This document shows positions 40,812-48,596 of a stretch of 64,000 nucleotides of DNA, in pieces (within the stretch, counting starts at the first letter, position 1; every line of letters starts with the position of its first letter). Source of the DNA: Microbacterium maritypicum MF109 (GTDB lineage: Bacteria > Actinomycetota > Actinomycetes > Actinomycetales > Microbacteriaceae). The position numbers were made by a program, and so were the translations under genes. The DNA is taken from the NCBI RefSeq assembly GCF_000455825.1, contig NZ_ATAO01000217.1, positions 124,001 through 188,000 of the forward strand. The letters are read 5' to 3'. Under the pieces are notes generated by a model. It ran no database searches. It saw only the letters and a program-made list of their open reading frames with translations, and was not told where the DNA came from.

Positions 40812-41591
40812 ATGGACATCTTCGCCTTCCCCCCTCTCGCCGCCCTCCTCGACGCCGCCTACGGCGCCCTGACCGGGCTCTCCGACCTCCTCACCCCCCT
40901 CGCCGGTGCCTCTGCGGCCGCCCTCGCGGTGGTCCTCGTCACTCTGCTGGTGCGGGCGCTGCTCATTCCCGTCGGCATCTCCCAGGCCAAGGCCGAGCAG
41001 ACCAGGGCGCGCCTCGCCCCGAAGCTGCGTGAGCTGCAGCGCCGCCACAAGAAGAACCCCGAGCGCCTGCAGAAGGAGACGCTGGCGCTGTACAAGGCCG
41101 AGAACACGTCGCCGTTCGCCGGGATGCTTCCCGTGCTGGCGCAGGCTCCGGTCGTCGGCATCCTCTACACGCTGTTCCTCCGACCGGAGATCGCGGGGCA
41201 CCCGAACGAGCTGCTCGCACACGACCTGTTCGGCGCGCCGCTCGGCACGAGCCTGGTGTCGGCGCTCTTCGGTGGCACGGCGACCCCTGCCACGTTCCTC
41301 GTCTTCGGCGTGCTGCTGGCGGTGATGATCGTCGTCGCCGAGATCACCCGTCGCGTCTTCCGTCCGGCACCGGTGGAGGGCGACGACTCTCCGCTGAACT
41401 CCCCCGCCATGCTGCGCGTCGTCTCGGCGATGCACTACCTCACCGCCGTCTTCGCCGCGTTCGTCCCGCTCGCTGCCGCGCTGTATCTCACGGTCACCGT
41501 GGTGTGGACGCTCGTGCAGCGTGTCATCCTGCGGCGGCGGTTCCCGCTGCCGACGCCCGCGGTCAGTCGGGCAGCGGTATCGGCGCGGTGA
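40812..41591 (+). CDS. YidC/Oxa1 family membrane protein insertase (accessory paralogue)
   Basis: 259 residues with the conserved 60KD_IMP core: GASAAALAVVLVTLLVRALLIPVGISQAKAEQ, the basic cytoplasmic coiled loop RLAPKLRELQRRHKKNPERLQKETLALYKAENTSPFAGMLPVLAQAPVVGILY (positions 65-118), and three further helices. It lacks the genome context of the housekeeping copy (no rnpA/rpmH nearby), so it is probably a second YidC acting with the adjacent DUF6412 protein. Its 3' end overlaps the convergent EamA gene by 29 bp. Confidence 0.9.
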   Translation: MDIFAFPPLAALLDAAYGALTGLSDLLTPLAGASAAALAVVLVTLLVRALLIPVGISQAKAEQTRARLAPKLRELQRRHKKNPERLQKETLALYKAENTSPFAGMLPVLAQAPVVGILYTLFLRPEIAGHPNELLAHDLFGAPLGTSLVSALFGGTATPATFLVFGVLLAVMIVVAEITRRVFRPAPVEGDDSPLNSPAMLRVVSAMHYLTAVFAAFVPLAAALYLTVTVVWTLVQRVILRRRFPLPTPAVSRAAVSAR

Positions 41592-42480
41592 AGGGGCCGG
41601 AGGGGCCGCCGTCGCGACGGTCCCTCCGTACGCCGAGCGTGGTGCCGACGCTCGCGGCGATCACGAGCCCGACGGCGAGCATCCGCAGCGGTGTCGCGTC
41701 CTGCCCGAGGATGAGCCACCCGGCGAGGGTCGCGAACGCGGGTTCGAGGCTCAGCAGCACCCCGAACACCCGCTGCGGCAGACGGCGCAACGCCGCGAGT
41801 TCGAAGCTGTAGGGGATCACCGACGACAGCACCGCGGTGATCGCCGCGAGCAGCAGGAGCTGCGGGTCCATCGCGACCGTCGATGCGGCGGGGATACCGA
41901 CCGGGATGAGGAGCACGGCCGCGACCACGAGGCCCATCGCCAGTCCGCTGCTCCCGGGGATCAGCGCGCCGACACGGGCGCTCATCCGGATGTACATCAC
42001 CCAGAAGCCGGCGGCGATGAGGATGAACACGACCCCGAGCGGATCGAGCGGCTCGGCGCCGATCATGCCGTCGATGCCCAGGACGACCATGCCGAGCAGG
42101 GCGACCCCGACCCAGGCGAAGTCCGCGAGCTTGCGGGTGAGCACGGCGGCGAGCACGAGCGGACCGAGGAACTCGATCGCGACGGCGGGGCCCAGCGGGA
42201 TGCGATCGATCGCGGCGTAGAAGAAGCCGTTCATCGCGGCGAGTGAGACACCGAAGAGCACCGCGGCGAGCCACTGCGGGCGGGTCCACTTCCGCGGTCG
42301 CGGGCGCACGATGACGACGAGCAGGATCGCGGCGATCGCGACGCGCAGCGAGGTCACGCCCCACGGCCCGAGCACGGGGAAGAGCTGGGCCGCGACCGCG
42401 GCCCCGAAAGGGAGCGAGAGGCAGGAGCCGATGACGAGCGCGACCCCCACGAGGGGACTGGACGCGGCGGGCTTCTGCAC
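41563..42480 (-). CDS. EamA family transporter, RhtA-like
   Basis: 305-residue ten-helix DMT carrier with two EamA repeats. The sequence pattern ALVIGSCLSLPFGAAVAAQLFPVLGPWGVTSLRV and AVAIEFLGPLVLA resembles RhtA/RarD-type exporters of amino acids such as threonine and homoserine. GTG start after TAAGCT. The last 29 bp overlap the convergent yidC. Substrate not proven. Confidence 0.88.
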   Translation of the reverse strand: MQKPAASSPLVGVALVIGSCLSLPFGAAVAAQLFPVLGPWGVTSLRVAIAAILLVVIVRPRPRKWTRPQWLAAVLFGVSLAAMNGFFYAAIDRIPLGPAVAIEFLGPLVLAAVLTRKLADFAWVGVALLGMVVLGIDGMIGAEPLDPLGVVFILIAAGFWVMYIRMSARVGALIPGSSGLAMGLVVAAVLLIPVGIPAASTVAMDPQLLLLAAITAVLSSVIPYSFELAALRRLPQRVFGVLLSLEPAFATLAGWLILGQDATPLRMLAVGLVIAASVGTTLGVRRDRRDGGPSGPFTAPIPLPD

Positions 42481-42486
42481 CAGACA

Positions 42487-42492
42487 AGCTTA
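42487..42492 (-). promoter_or_regulatory. -10 element of the RhtA-like gene (TAAGCT)
   Basis: Minus-strand TAAGCT ends six bases before the GTG at 42480. Confidence 0.5.
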
Positions 42493-42530
42493 GGCGGCGG
42501 CCCCCGGCCGGACCGCCGCCTCGACGCAGA

Positions 42531-43415
42531 TCAGAGAGCCTTGCCGCCCGTGACCGCGATGACCGATCCGGAGGTGTACGACGACTCGGACGATGCCAGG
42601 TACACGTACGCCCCGGCCAGTTCTGCCGGCTGTCCCGCCCGACCCAACGGGGTGTCGTCTCCGAAGGTCGCCAGCCGCTCGGCGTCCCACCCGGTCGCCG
42701 GGATCAGCGGCGTCCAGATCGGCCCGGGCGCGACGGCGTTGACCCGGATGCCCCTGGGCCCTGCCTCCTCCGCGAGCGCCTTCACGAACGCCACCTGCGC
42801 CGCCTTCGTCATGGCGTAGTCGATCAGTCCCGGCGAAGGGTTGTACGCCTGCACGGACGCGGTCACGATGATGCTCGCTCCAGGCTCGAGCTGACGGTAG
42901 GCCGCCCGTGCCGAGAACAGCATTCCCGCGAGGTTGGTGTCGAACACCCGGCGCATCCGCTCCGTCTCCAGGTTCTCGAAGCCGTCGATGTCGTGCTGGT
43001 AGCCGGCATTGAGCACGAGCACATCGAGTCCGCCGAGCGCACTCCGCGTCCCCGCCACGATCTCGGTCGCGAACGCCTCGTCCCGCAGGTCACCGGCGAA
43101 GCCCACTCCGGTGCGTCCCGCCTCGCGGACCAGGGCGAGGGTGTCCTCCGCGTCGTCCTGCTCCTCGGGCATGTGCGCGATCGCGATGTCCGCGCCCTCG
43201 CGTGCGAAGGCGATCGCCACGGCCCGCCCGATGCCCGAGTCTCCGCCGGTGATGAGGGCGCGGCGTCCGTCCAGGCGACCGTGGCCGACGTAGGTCCGCT
43301 CACCGTGGTCCGGTTCGGGCCTGGTCTCCTCGGTCAGTCCCGGCTGGTCCTGGTGCTGTGCGGGGAAACCCTCCTCGCGGTGCGCGTGCCGTGGGTCGGT
43401 GGTGTCGTCGGTCAT
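42531..43415 (-). CDS. SDR oxidoreductase, YghA-like
   Basis: 294 residues with the long hydrophilic N-terminal arm typical of YghA/YdaD-type stress SDRs (REEGFPAQHQDQPGLTEETRPEPDHGE). Cofactor motif TGGDSGIGR, catalytic Ser in VTASVQAYNPSPGLIDYAMTKAA with Y and K of YxxxK. Probably acts on aldehydes or sugars during stress. GAGGAGGA lies upstream of the ATG. Confidence 0.9.
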   Translation of the reverse strand: MTDDTTDPRHAHREEGFPAQHQDQPGLTEETRPEPDHGERTYVGHGRLDGRRALITGGDSGIGRAVAIAFAREGADIAIAHMPEEQDDAEDTLALVREAGRTGVGFAGDLRDEAFATEIVAGTRSALGGLDVLVLNAGYQHDIDGFENLETERMRRVFDTNLAGMLFSARAAYRQLEPGASIIVTASVQAYNPSPGLIDYAMTKAAQVAFVKALAEEAGPRGIRVNAVAPGPIWTPLIPATGWDAERLATFGDDTPLGRAGQPAELAGAYVYLASSESSYTSGSVIAVTGGKAL

Positions 43416-43486
43416 GGCCGATCCTCCTCGTCTCGTCGGACGTGTCGTCGTCGGAGCAACCCTCCCCGATCGTCCCGTCCTTCGTC

Positions 43487-43497
43487 AGGGGGTTGAC
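43487..43497 (-). promoter_or_regulatory. Shared 11-bp motif upstream of the SDR gene
   Basis: Read toward the SDR gene this is GTCAACCCCCT, 71 bases before its ATG. The same 11-mer in the same orientation to its gene occurs at 44086-44096 before the FHA operon. Possible common regulator or alternative sigma site. Confidence 0.3.
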
Positions 43498-43545
43498 AGA
43501 TCTCGCCGTTCGCCGGGGTGCCGTCGATGTCCGGGGCGCAACGCC

Positions 43546-43582
43546 GAGACCCACCGACGGATGCTCCGCGCCGGTGGGTCTC
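43546..43582 (-). terminator. Terminator of the DUF7882 gene
   Basis: GAGACCCACCG (43546-43556) pairs perfectly with CGGTGGGTCTC (43572-43582), loop 15. It is 36 bases beyond the stop of the minus-strand DUF7882 gene. Confidence 0.7.
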
Positions 43583-43617
43583 GATGAGGTGCGTGGGCTC
43601 GAGGAGAGCCCCGGAGG

Positions 43618-43965
43618 TCAGAGCGGGGGCGTGACCGGAACCTCTCCGGCACCGGGCTCGTCGCCGGCCTCGGCGGGTTCTGGCACCAGGTACAGACCGC
43701 TCGGAGCGTTCGCCGTGAACGCCAGCGCCTCGATCCACGCGCGGTTGATCGAAGGCTGACGGCTGCCGAAGTACTTGAAGACGAGCGAGCTCCCGGGCTG
43801 GATCCACACGGTGGTGCGCCCGCCGCCCACGCTCGCATCTTCGCGCCAGCTGAACGGGAACGGCTCGCCGCGCCGCAGCTTCGCGGTGATGACGAGTTGC
43901 AGGTGGGTGAGGGCGCGGTCCTCGATCTCGGTCTTCACGCCGCCTTCGTAGACGAACTTTCCCAT
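43618..43965 (-). CDS. DUF7882 family small protein
   Basis: 115 residues: MGKFVYEGGVKTEIEDRALTH, a helical LQLVITAKLRRGEPFPFSW, then SVGGGRTTVWIQPGSSLVFKYFGSRQPSINRAWIEALAFTAN (positions 46-87). The family is frequent in Microbacteriaceae and often mislabelled as ATP-dependent DNA ligase, but no ligase motif is present and the size is far too small. Function unknown. AAGGAG lies 8 bases before the ATG. Confidence 0.8.
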   Translation of the reverse strand: MGKFVYEGGVKTEIEDRALTHLQLVITAKLRRGEPFPFSWREDASVGGGRTTVWIQPGSSLVFKYFGSRQPSINRAWIEALAFTANAPSGLYLVPEPAEAGDEPGAGEVPVTPPL

Positions 43966-44085
43966 TGGTGGTGCTCCTTGGTCGCTGCCTGGCCGAGACG
44001 ACGGCTTCGATCCATTGTCGCGCACTCCTCCGCCGGATGCCGCCCTCACCGGCAGGTGTGCCCGATGCCGACTCGATACACCGAA

Positions 44086-44096
44086 GTCAACCCCCT
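44086..44096 (+). promoter_or_regulatory. Shared 11-bp motif upstream of the FHA operon
   Basis: GTCAACCCCCT, 60 bases before the ATG at 44157; same sequence and orientation as the copy before the SDR gene. Confidence 0.3.
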
Positions 44097-44118
44097 CGGC
44101 GAGACATCGACCGGAGCC

Positions 44119-44124
44119 TAGCCT
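44119..44124 (+). promoter_or_regulatory. -10 element of the FHA-CBS-CinA operon (TAGCCT)
   Basis: TAGCCT would start transcription near 44131, giving a short leader with GAGAAGG as ribosome-binding site. Confidence 0.4.
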
Positions 44125-44156
44125 CGGGGTCACTCGAACTCGAGAAGGGCAATGCC

Positions 44157-44636
44157 ATGAACGACCGACACATCGACGACCGTCCCGACGAGGGCTACAC
44201 GCCGACGACCACCCACGCCCAGTGGGGCGCGGGAAACCCGCGGCTGCGCATCACGCGGGACGACGAACGCACCGAATTCGCCCTGGAAGACGACGTGGTG
44301 CGCATCGGCTCGGCCGACGGCAACGAGCTGCGCCTCGCCGACACCGACCCCGTGCATGCCACGATCACGCACGACGACCGCGACGAGTATGTGTTGACCA
44401 TGCACGGCGAGGGCGAGACGAACGCGAGCCTGGGTGTGGACGCGACCCATGTCGATGAGGACTCCGAGACACTGCGCACGGGAGCGCACTTCACGGCCGG
44501 TCCGTGGACTCTCGTGTTCGCGCGGGATGAGTTCGCCGATCACGGTCGCCCGTACGGAGGCCGCGCGGGCGGCGAATACTCCGACCAGCCGCTCCAACCT
44601 CCTCGCCCCGACTATGACGAGAGCGAAGAGCGATGA
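44157..44636 (+). CDS. FHA-like domain protein
   Basis: 159 acidic residues. The middle part reads like a forkhead-associated fold: PRLRITRDDERTEFALEDDVVRIGSADGNELRLADTDPVHATITHDD (positions 28-75), with RIGSADGNELRL matching the usual Gly-Arg/Ser loop region. A phospho-threonine-binding role is possible though the key Arg-Ser pair is altered. Its stop overlaps the CBS gene start. Confidence 0.75.
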   Translation: MNDRHIDDRPDEGYTPTTTHAQWGAGNPRLRITRDDERTEFALEDDVVRIGSADGNELRLADTDPVHATITHDDRDEYVLTMHGEGETNASLGVDATHVDEDSETLRTGAHFTAGPWTLVFARDEFADHGRPYGGRAGGEYSDQPLQPPRPDYDESEER

Positions 44637-45046
44637 CCACCACCCGCGATCTGATGACGCCGAGTCCGCGGTGCATCGGGGTGAACGATTCGCTGCGCAT
44701 CGCCGCGTCCGTCATGGCGGATCTGGATGTCGGCGCCCTGCCGATCTGCGGCGAGGACAGCAAGCTGAAGGGCATGCTCACCGACCGCGACATCGTCGTC
44801 GGAGCGATCGCCCTCGGGATGGACCCGGAGACGACGCCGGCGTCCGCTCTCGCGAAGGGCAGGCCGGTCACGGTCGACGCCGACGACGACATCCGTGTGG
44901 CCCTCGATCGGATGCAGGAGAACCAGGTGCGACGCCTGCCGGTGATCGCCGATCGGCGACTGGTCGGGATCGTCAGTCAGGCGGACATCGCCCGTTCGCT
45001 CTCCGCGGCGACGACCGGCAAGACAGTGGAGAGCATCTCACGGTGA
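44633..45046 (+). CDS. CBS-domain protein
   Basis: 137 residues forming one pair of CBS motifs (a Bateman module): MTPSPRCIGVNDSLRIAASVMADLDVGALPI with LTDRDIVVGAI, then ALAKGRPVTVDADDDIRVALDRMQENQVRRLPVI with GIVSQADIARSL. Such stand-alone modules bind adenosine nucleotides and sense energy state or hypoxia. Overlaps both neighbours by 4 bp. Confidence 0.9.
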   Translation: MTTTRDLMTPSPRCIGVNDSLRIAASVMADLDVGALPICGEDSKLKGMLTDRDIVVGAIALGMDPETTPASALAKGRPVTVDADDDIRVALDRMQENQVRRLPVIADRRLVGIVSQADIARSLSAATTGKTVESISR

Positions 45047-45636
45047 CCCTGCACGACGACCCCACAGCCGATCCGGACACCGAGACGGACGACGCGGACG
45101 ACACCGAGGCGGACGGCACGAGCGGCGACCCCGGCATACGCAGCCACATCGCGCGACTGAGTGAACTCGCCGCCGAGCGACCGTTGCGGGTCGGGGTGGC
45201 GGAGTCGCTCACGGCCGGCCTGCTCGCGCACACCATCGGCTCCGGCGACGCGGCCTCGGACTGGTTCGCCGGCGGCGTCGTCGCCTACCGGACGGACGTC
45301 AAGGAGCGAGTGCTCGGGCTGACGCCGGGGACCGATCCCTGCTCCTCCTCGTGCGCAGAACAGCTCGCCGCGGGGGCACGGCACCTCTTCGACGCCGACA
45401 TCGCCGTGTCGACCACGGGCGTCGGAGGCCCCGAGCCGCAGGGGGGTCACCCCGCGGGGACCGTCTACCTGGGCTGGGCCACCGCTGACGATACGGGTCA
45501 TCGGAGGCTCGCTCTGGTCGGCGACCCGGAAGAGGTCCTGGCCGCGACCGTCGCCGCCGCCGTCCGCCTGCTCGCCTTCCATTCCGAGGGGCTCCGCCCG
45601 CTCGGGCCCCTGCGCGGTCAGGACGCCGACGAGTAG
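45043..45636 (+). CDS. CinA C-terminal domain protein (PncC-like amidohydrolase)
   Basis: 197 residues. After an acidic, disordered 35-residue N-terminus the protein has the CinA/PncC fold: RVGVAESLTAGLLAHTIGSGDAASDWFAGGVVAYRTDVKERVLG (positions 50-95) and AVSTTGVGGPEPQGGHPAGTVYLGW. PncC deamidates nicotinamide mononucleotide to nicotinate mononucleotide in pyridine nucleotide recycling. GTG start overlapping the CBS stop. Confidence 0.88.
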   Translation: MTLHDDPTADPDTETDDADDTEADGTSGDPGIRSHIARLSELAAERPLRVGVAESLTAGLLAHTIGSGDAASDWFAGGVVAYRTDVKERVLGLTPGTDPCSSSCAEQLAAGARHLFDADIAVSTTGVGGPEPQGGHPAGTVYLGWATADDTGHRRLALVGDPEEVLAATVAAAVRLLAFHSEGLRPLGPLRGQDADE

Positions 45637-45653
45637 CGTCGGCGATACGGGCG

Positions 45654-46742
45654 TCACTGCCCCGGGATGAGCCCGATCCGCAGGGGCGCGCACGGGCTAG
45701 CGGCTGCCGCCAGAGCCGCGTCGATCTCGAACAGCCCGCGCACCGCGCCGACCGCATCCGCGAACGGGTAGGCCCGCCCCCGTCCGGCGAGGAAGGCCAC
45801 GGCATCGGCCAGCTCGGCACCGGTGTAGTTGTGGACACCGGCGACCGTGACCAGCCGTCGCACGATGCTCTCGGCGTCGAACGGCACCGGGTCGGCGGGG
45901 AACACGCTCCCGACGAGCACGACCGTTCCCCCGACCGCGACGCCCGCGAGTGCCTCGGCCACGGCATGCCCCGAGGCCTCGATCACCACGTCGGGTTCAC
46001 GGGCGAGACCCGTTGCGCCGAAGCGTGCGGCGAGCGCGCGTCGATCCGGATTGGGGTCGAGCACCTCGACGGTCGCGCCCTGCTCGGCCGCGATGGCCGC
46101 AGCCGACAGCCCGACCAGTCCGGCCCCGTGAATCCGCACGGCGGCCCCGTCGAGGTCGCGGTCCTTGGCGGCCCTCGCCACCGCCGCCCAGGCGGTCGCC
46201 GTGGCGCACGAAGCGGGGGCGAGCACCGAGGCGGGGAGCGCCTCCGGCACCCGCACGATGGCCGTCCCCTCCCGCAGCTGCACATGACTCGCGAAGGCTC
46301 CGGTGAGATCGCCGTGCGCCCCGACCCGGTCATGCCCGTACTTCCCCAGGTCGCGGCATTTCTGCGGCATGCCCTGCAGGCAGCGGTCGCAGCGCGCACA
46401 CGACACCGTGACCGACCAGACCACCCGGTCGCCGATCCGCAGCGGAGTGCCGTCGACGGTGAGCGCTCCGGCGTCGCCGGTCGCGATCACCCGCCCGACG
46501 CTCTCGTGTCCGAGCACGAGCGGCGTCGGCGCGGATCGACGGCCCTGCACGGTGTGCACATCCGAGCCGCAGATCGTCGACATCTCGACCGCCACGAGCA
46601 CATCGCCGTCGGCGAGCGCGACCCCGGGCACGGCGATCGTCTCGTGCGGATGGCCCTCGCCGATCCAGACCATCGCGGTCGCCGCCGGGCGCAGAGCGAC
46701 GTCTCTCCGGTGTCCGGGAGGACGGATCAGCAGCGTTCCCAT
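45654..46742 (-). CDS. Phosphonate-associated zinc alcohol dehydrogenase (HpnZ-like)
   Basis: 362-residue medium-chain dehydrogenase, last gene of the phosphonate operon. Catalytic zinc ligands in STICGSDVHT and GHESVGRV; structural-zinc cysteines CARCDRCLQGMPQKC; Rossmann motif GAGLVGLSAAAIA. It matches the phosphonate-associated alcohol dehydrogenase group (TIGR03366, HpnZ). In this setting it may oxidise or reduce the aldehyde released from the C-P substrate. Start at 46742 (MGTLLIRPPG), 10 bases after the hydrolase stop. Confidence 0.85.
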   Translation of the reverse strand: MGTLLIRPPGHRRDVALRPAATAMVWIGEGHPHETIAVPGVALADGDVLVAVEMSTICGSDVHTVQGRRSAPTPLVLGHESVGRVIATGDAGALTVDGTPLRIGDRVVWSVTVSCARCDRCLQGMPQKCRDLGKYGHDRVGAHGDLTGAFASHVQLREGTAIVRVPEALPASVLAPASCATATAWAAVARAAKDRDLDGAAVRIHGAGLVGLSAAAIAAEQGATVEVLDPNPDRRALAARFGATGLAREPDVVIEASGHAVAEALAGVAVGGTVVLVGSVFPADPVPFDAESIVRRLVTVAGVHNYTGAELADAVAFLAGRGRAYPFADAVGAVRGLFEIDAALAAAASPCAPLRIGLIPGQ

Positions 46743-46752
46743 GTCGGGCCTC

Positions 46753-47460
46753 TCAGGAGGTGGCGACGAGCGGGAGCAGTTCGCGCTGGACGAGCACACC
46801 GCGCAAGGCGGTCACATCACTCAGCACGGCATCCGCCCCTGCGGCGCTCAGCGCCGGACGATCGTGTGCACCGGTCAGCACGCCCGCGACGAATCCGGCA
46901 CCGGCTCGGCGGCCCGACTCGACGTCGCTGACGGTGTCGCCGGCGACAGCGACGGCCTGGACAGAGGCGGTCTGCGTGCGCAGCAGCGCGGTGAGCACCA
47001 GGTCCGGGGCGGGACGCCCGCGTCCGGCATCGATCGGCGACAGGACGAGGTCGACGAGATCGCCCCACCCCAGACCGTCGATCAGGGCGTCGCGGGTCAC
47101 CGGGGCGAAGCCGGTGGTGAGCACGACCGTCAACCCGGCATCCTTCAGCCCCTGGATCGCGTCGGCGGCGCCAGGCACCTCGGAGACTCCCTGCTCGGAG
47201 ACGATCTCGGCGTACGCGCCCTCGAACGCGGCGGTCGCCCGTGCGGCCGACTCGGCGTCGCCACCGGAGAGGTGCGTGAAGACATCGATCTTCGACTGCC
47301 CCATCGTCACACGCACGTAGTCGAGCGCCTCGTCCCACGGCATCCGGTCCGCGACGCCCGTACGCTCGGCGGCGCGCTGGAACGCCTGTTCCACGACGCC
47401 GTCGTCGAGCACCGTGGTTCCCGCCATGTCGAGGACGACGAGTTCGAGAGGAGTGGTCAT
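46753..47460 (-). CDS. Phosphonatase-like HAD hydrolase (PhnX-like)
   Basis: 235 residues of the PhnX-like group (TIGR03351). The hallmark DMAGTT shows nucleophile D11 and Ala at the +2 position, as in phosphonoacetaldehyde hydrolase, rather than the Asp of phosphatases. MGQSKIDVF aligns with the PhnX cap segment and supplies K57 as the probable Schiff-base lysine. Activity would split phosphonoacetaldehyde or a related phosphono-aldehyde to aldehyde and phosphate. Overlaps the oxidoreductase stop by 4 bp. Confidence 0.88.
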   Translation of the reverse strand: MTTPLELVVLDMAGTTVLDDGVVEQAFQRAAERTGVADRMPWDEALDYVRVTMGQSKIDVFTHLSGGDAESAARATAAFEGAYAEIVSEQGVSEVPGAADAIQGLKDAGLTVVLTTGFAPVTRDALIDGLGWGDLVDLVLSPIDAGRGRPAPDLVLTALLRTQTASVQAVAVAGDTVSDVESGRRAGAGFVAGVLTGAHDRPALSAAGADAVLSDVTALRGVLVQRELLPLVATS

Positions 47461-48596
47461 GATGTTCCTTCCATTGCTGCCGCCCACCCGAAGGCGGCGG
47501 TGAGATTCTCTTCGGCGAGCCCCAGCCCTGTGGTCATCCCGATGCCGGTCGTGGCGGCGAGCACCAGCACACCGTCGTCGGTCCGGTCGATCAGGAACTC
47601 CTGCCGCCCCTTCGCGTATACGCCCTGCCACCGCTCGATCACGCGGGGCGCCGGCGCATCGAACAGCGTTTCCGCCTCGCTGAGGAAGGCGGTGAAGGCG
47701 GCCTCGGGCTGGAACGGCACAGGGGCCACGGCCGTCGCGTGCGAGTCGCCGATGATGAGCGTGCCGTCGGGGAGCTGCGTGTACATCTGGTTGAGGTCGA
47801 TCGCGGCGAGGTCGGGCCGCTCGATGTGCAGGCGCTCCCGCAGCACGGCGGCCTCGGGTCCGTCGGAGAACCGACCGTAGCGGACGAGCGACCAGCCGGT
47901 GAGCAGCGGCGCCGCCAGCGGATGCCGGAACGACACGGCCGCCCGCATCATGTCCAGGGCGCAGCGGACCACCCCGTGCCGTTCGGCGACCTCGGGGAGC
48001 AGCTGATCGATGTCGTGGTTCACGGCGACGACGACGCTCCCGCAGGCGATCGGACCGCGGGTGGTCTCGACACGTCCGTCTCCGACCGCGGTGACGGCGG
48101 TACGGAAGCGGAACTCGACACCCAGACGAGCCAGGTGACGCACGATGGCATCCGCCGCGGTGCGCGGATCCGTCTGCAGGTCGGTCTCGATGTGCGCGCC
48201 GCCGATGAGTCCCTCGGCACGGAGCGGGGCGAGACGCAGGAGCTCCGTGGAATCCAGCATCCGGATCCCGCCCTCGCGGGAGGCGGCCTCCAGCACGGCG
48301 AGCTCATCGTCGTGCCGGGCGGCGACCAGCGTGCCCGACTCGCGCAGCCAGAAGCCCGCATCGTGGGAGAGGCGCAGCCACAGGTCGCGCGAGATGTCGG
48401 CGTACCGCCGGGCCTCCCCGCCCTGAGCCCCGATGCAGAGATGCCCGAAGTTGCGGATCGTGGCGCCGACCGGTGCGTCGGTGCGGTCGACCACGATCAC
48501 GCGCAGACCGCGCCGGACCGCCGCGTACGCCGCACCCAGACCGACGATCCCGGAGCCGACGACGACCACGTCGGCCGTGTCGAGAGGACGATTCAT
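47457..48596 (-). CDS. FAD-dependent oxidoreductase of phosphonate operons (TIGR03364/HpnW-like)
   Basis: 379-residue DAO-superfamily flavoenzyme. FAD-binding VVVVGSGIVGLGAAYAAVRRG at the N-terminus, RNFGHLCIGAQGG, and ATTGIGMTTGLGLAEE at the C-terminus. The family is tied to phosphonate catabolism; relatives oxidise (N-methyl) aminoethylphosphonate-type amines to the aldehyde. In this operon, with no PhnW transaminase, it is the best candidate for making the phosphono-aldehyde for the downstream hydrolase (inference). Overlaps the permease stop by 4 bp. Confidence 0.88.
   Translation of the reverse strand: MNRPLDTADVVVVGSGIVGLGAAYAAVRRGLRVIVVDRTDAPVGATIRNFGHLCIGAQGGEARRYADISRDLWLRLSHDAGFWLRESGTLVAARHDDELAVLEAASREGGIRMLDSTELLRLAPLRAEGLIGGAHIETDLQTDPRTAADAIVRHLARLGVEFRFRTAVTAVGDGRVETTRGPIACGSVVVAVNHDIDQLLPEVAERHGVVRCALDMMRAAVSFRHPLAAPLLTGWSLVRYGRFSDGPEAAVLRERLHIERPDLAAIDLNQMYTQLPDGTLIIGDSHATAVAPVPFQPEAAFTAFLSEAETLFDAPAPRVIERWQGVYAKGRQEFLIDRTDDGVLVLAATTGIGMTTGLGLAEENLTAAFGWAAAMEGTS

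Noticed and set aside
43618..43965. ATP-dependent DNA ligase name for the 115-residue gene
   Set aside because: No KxDG nucleotidyltransferase motif and far too short; treated as DUF7882.
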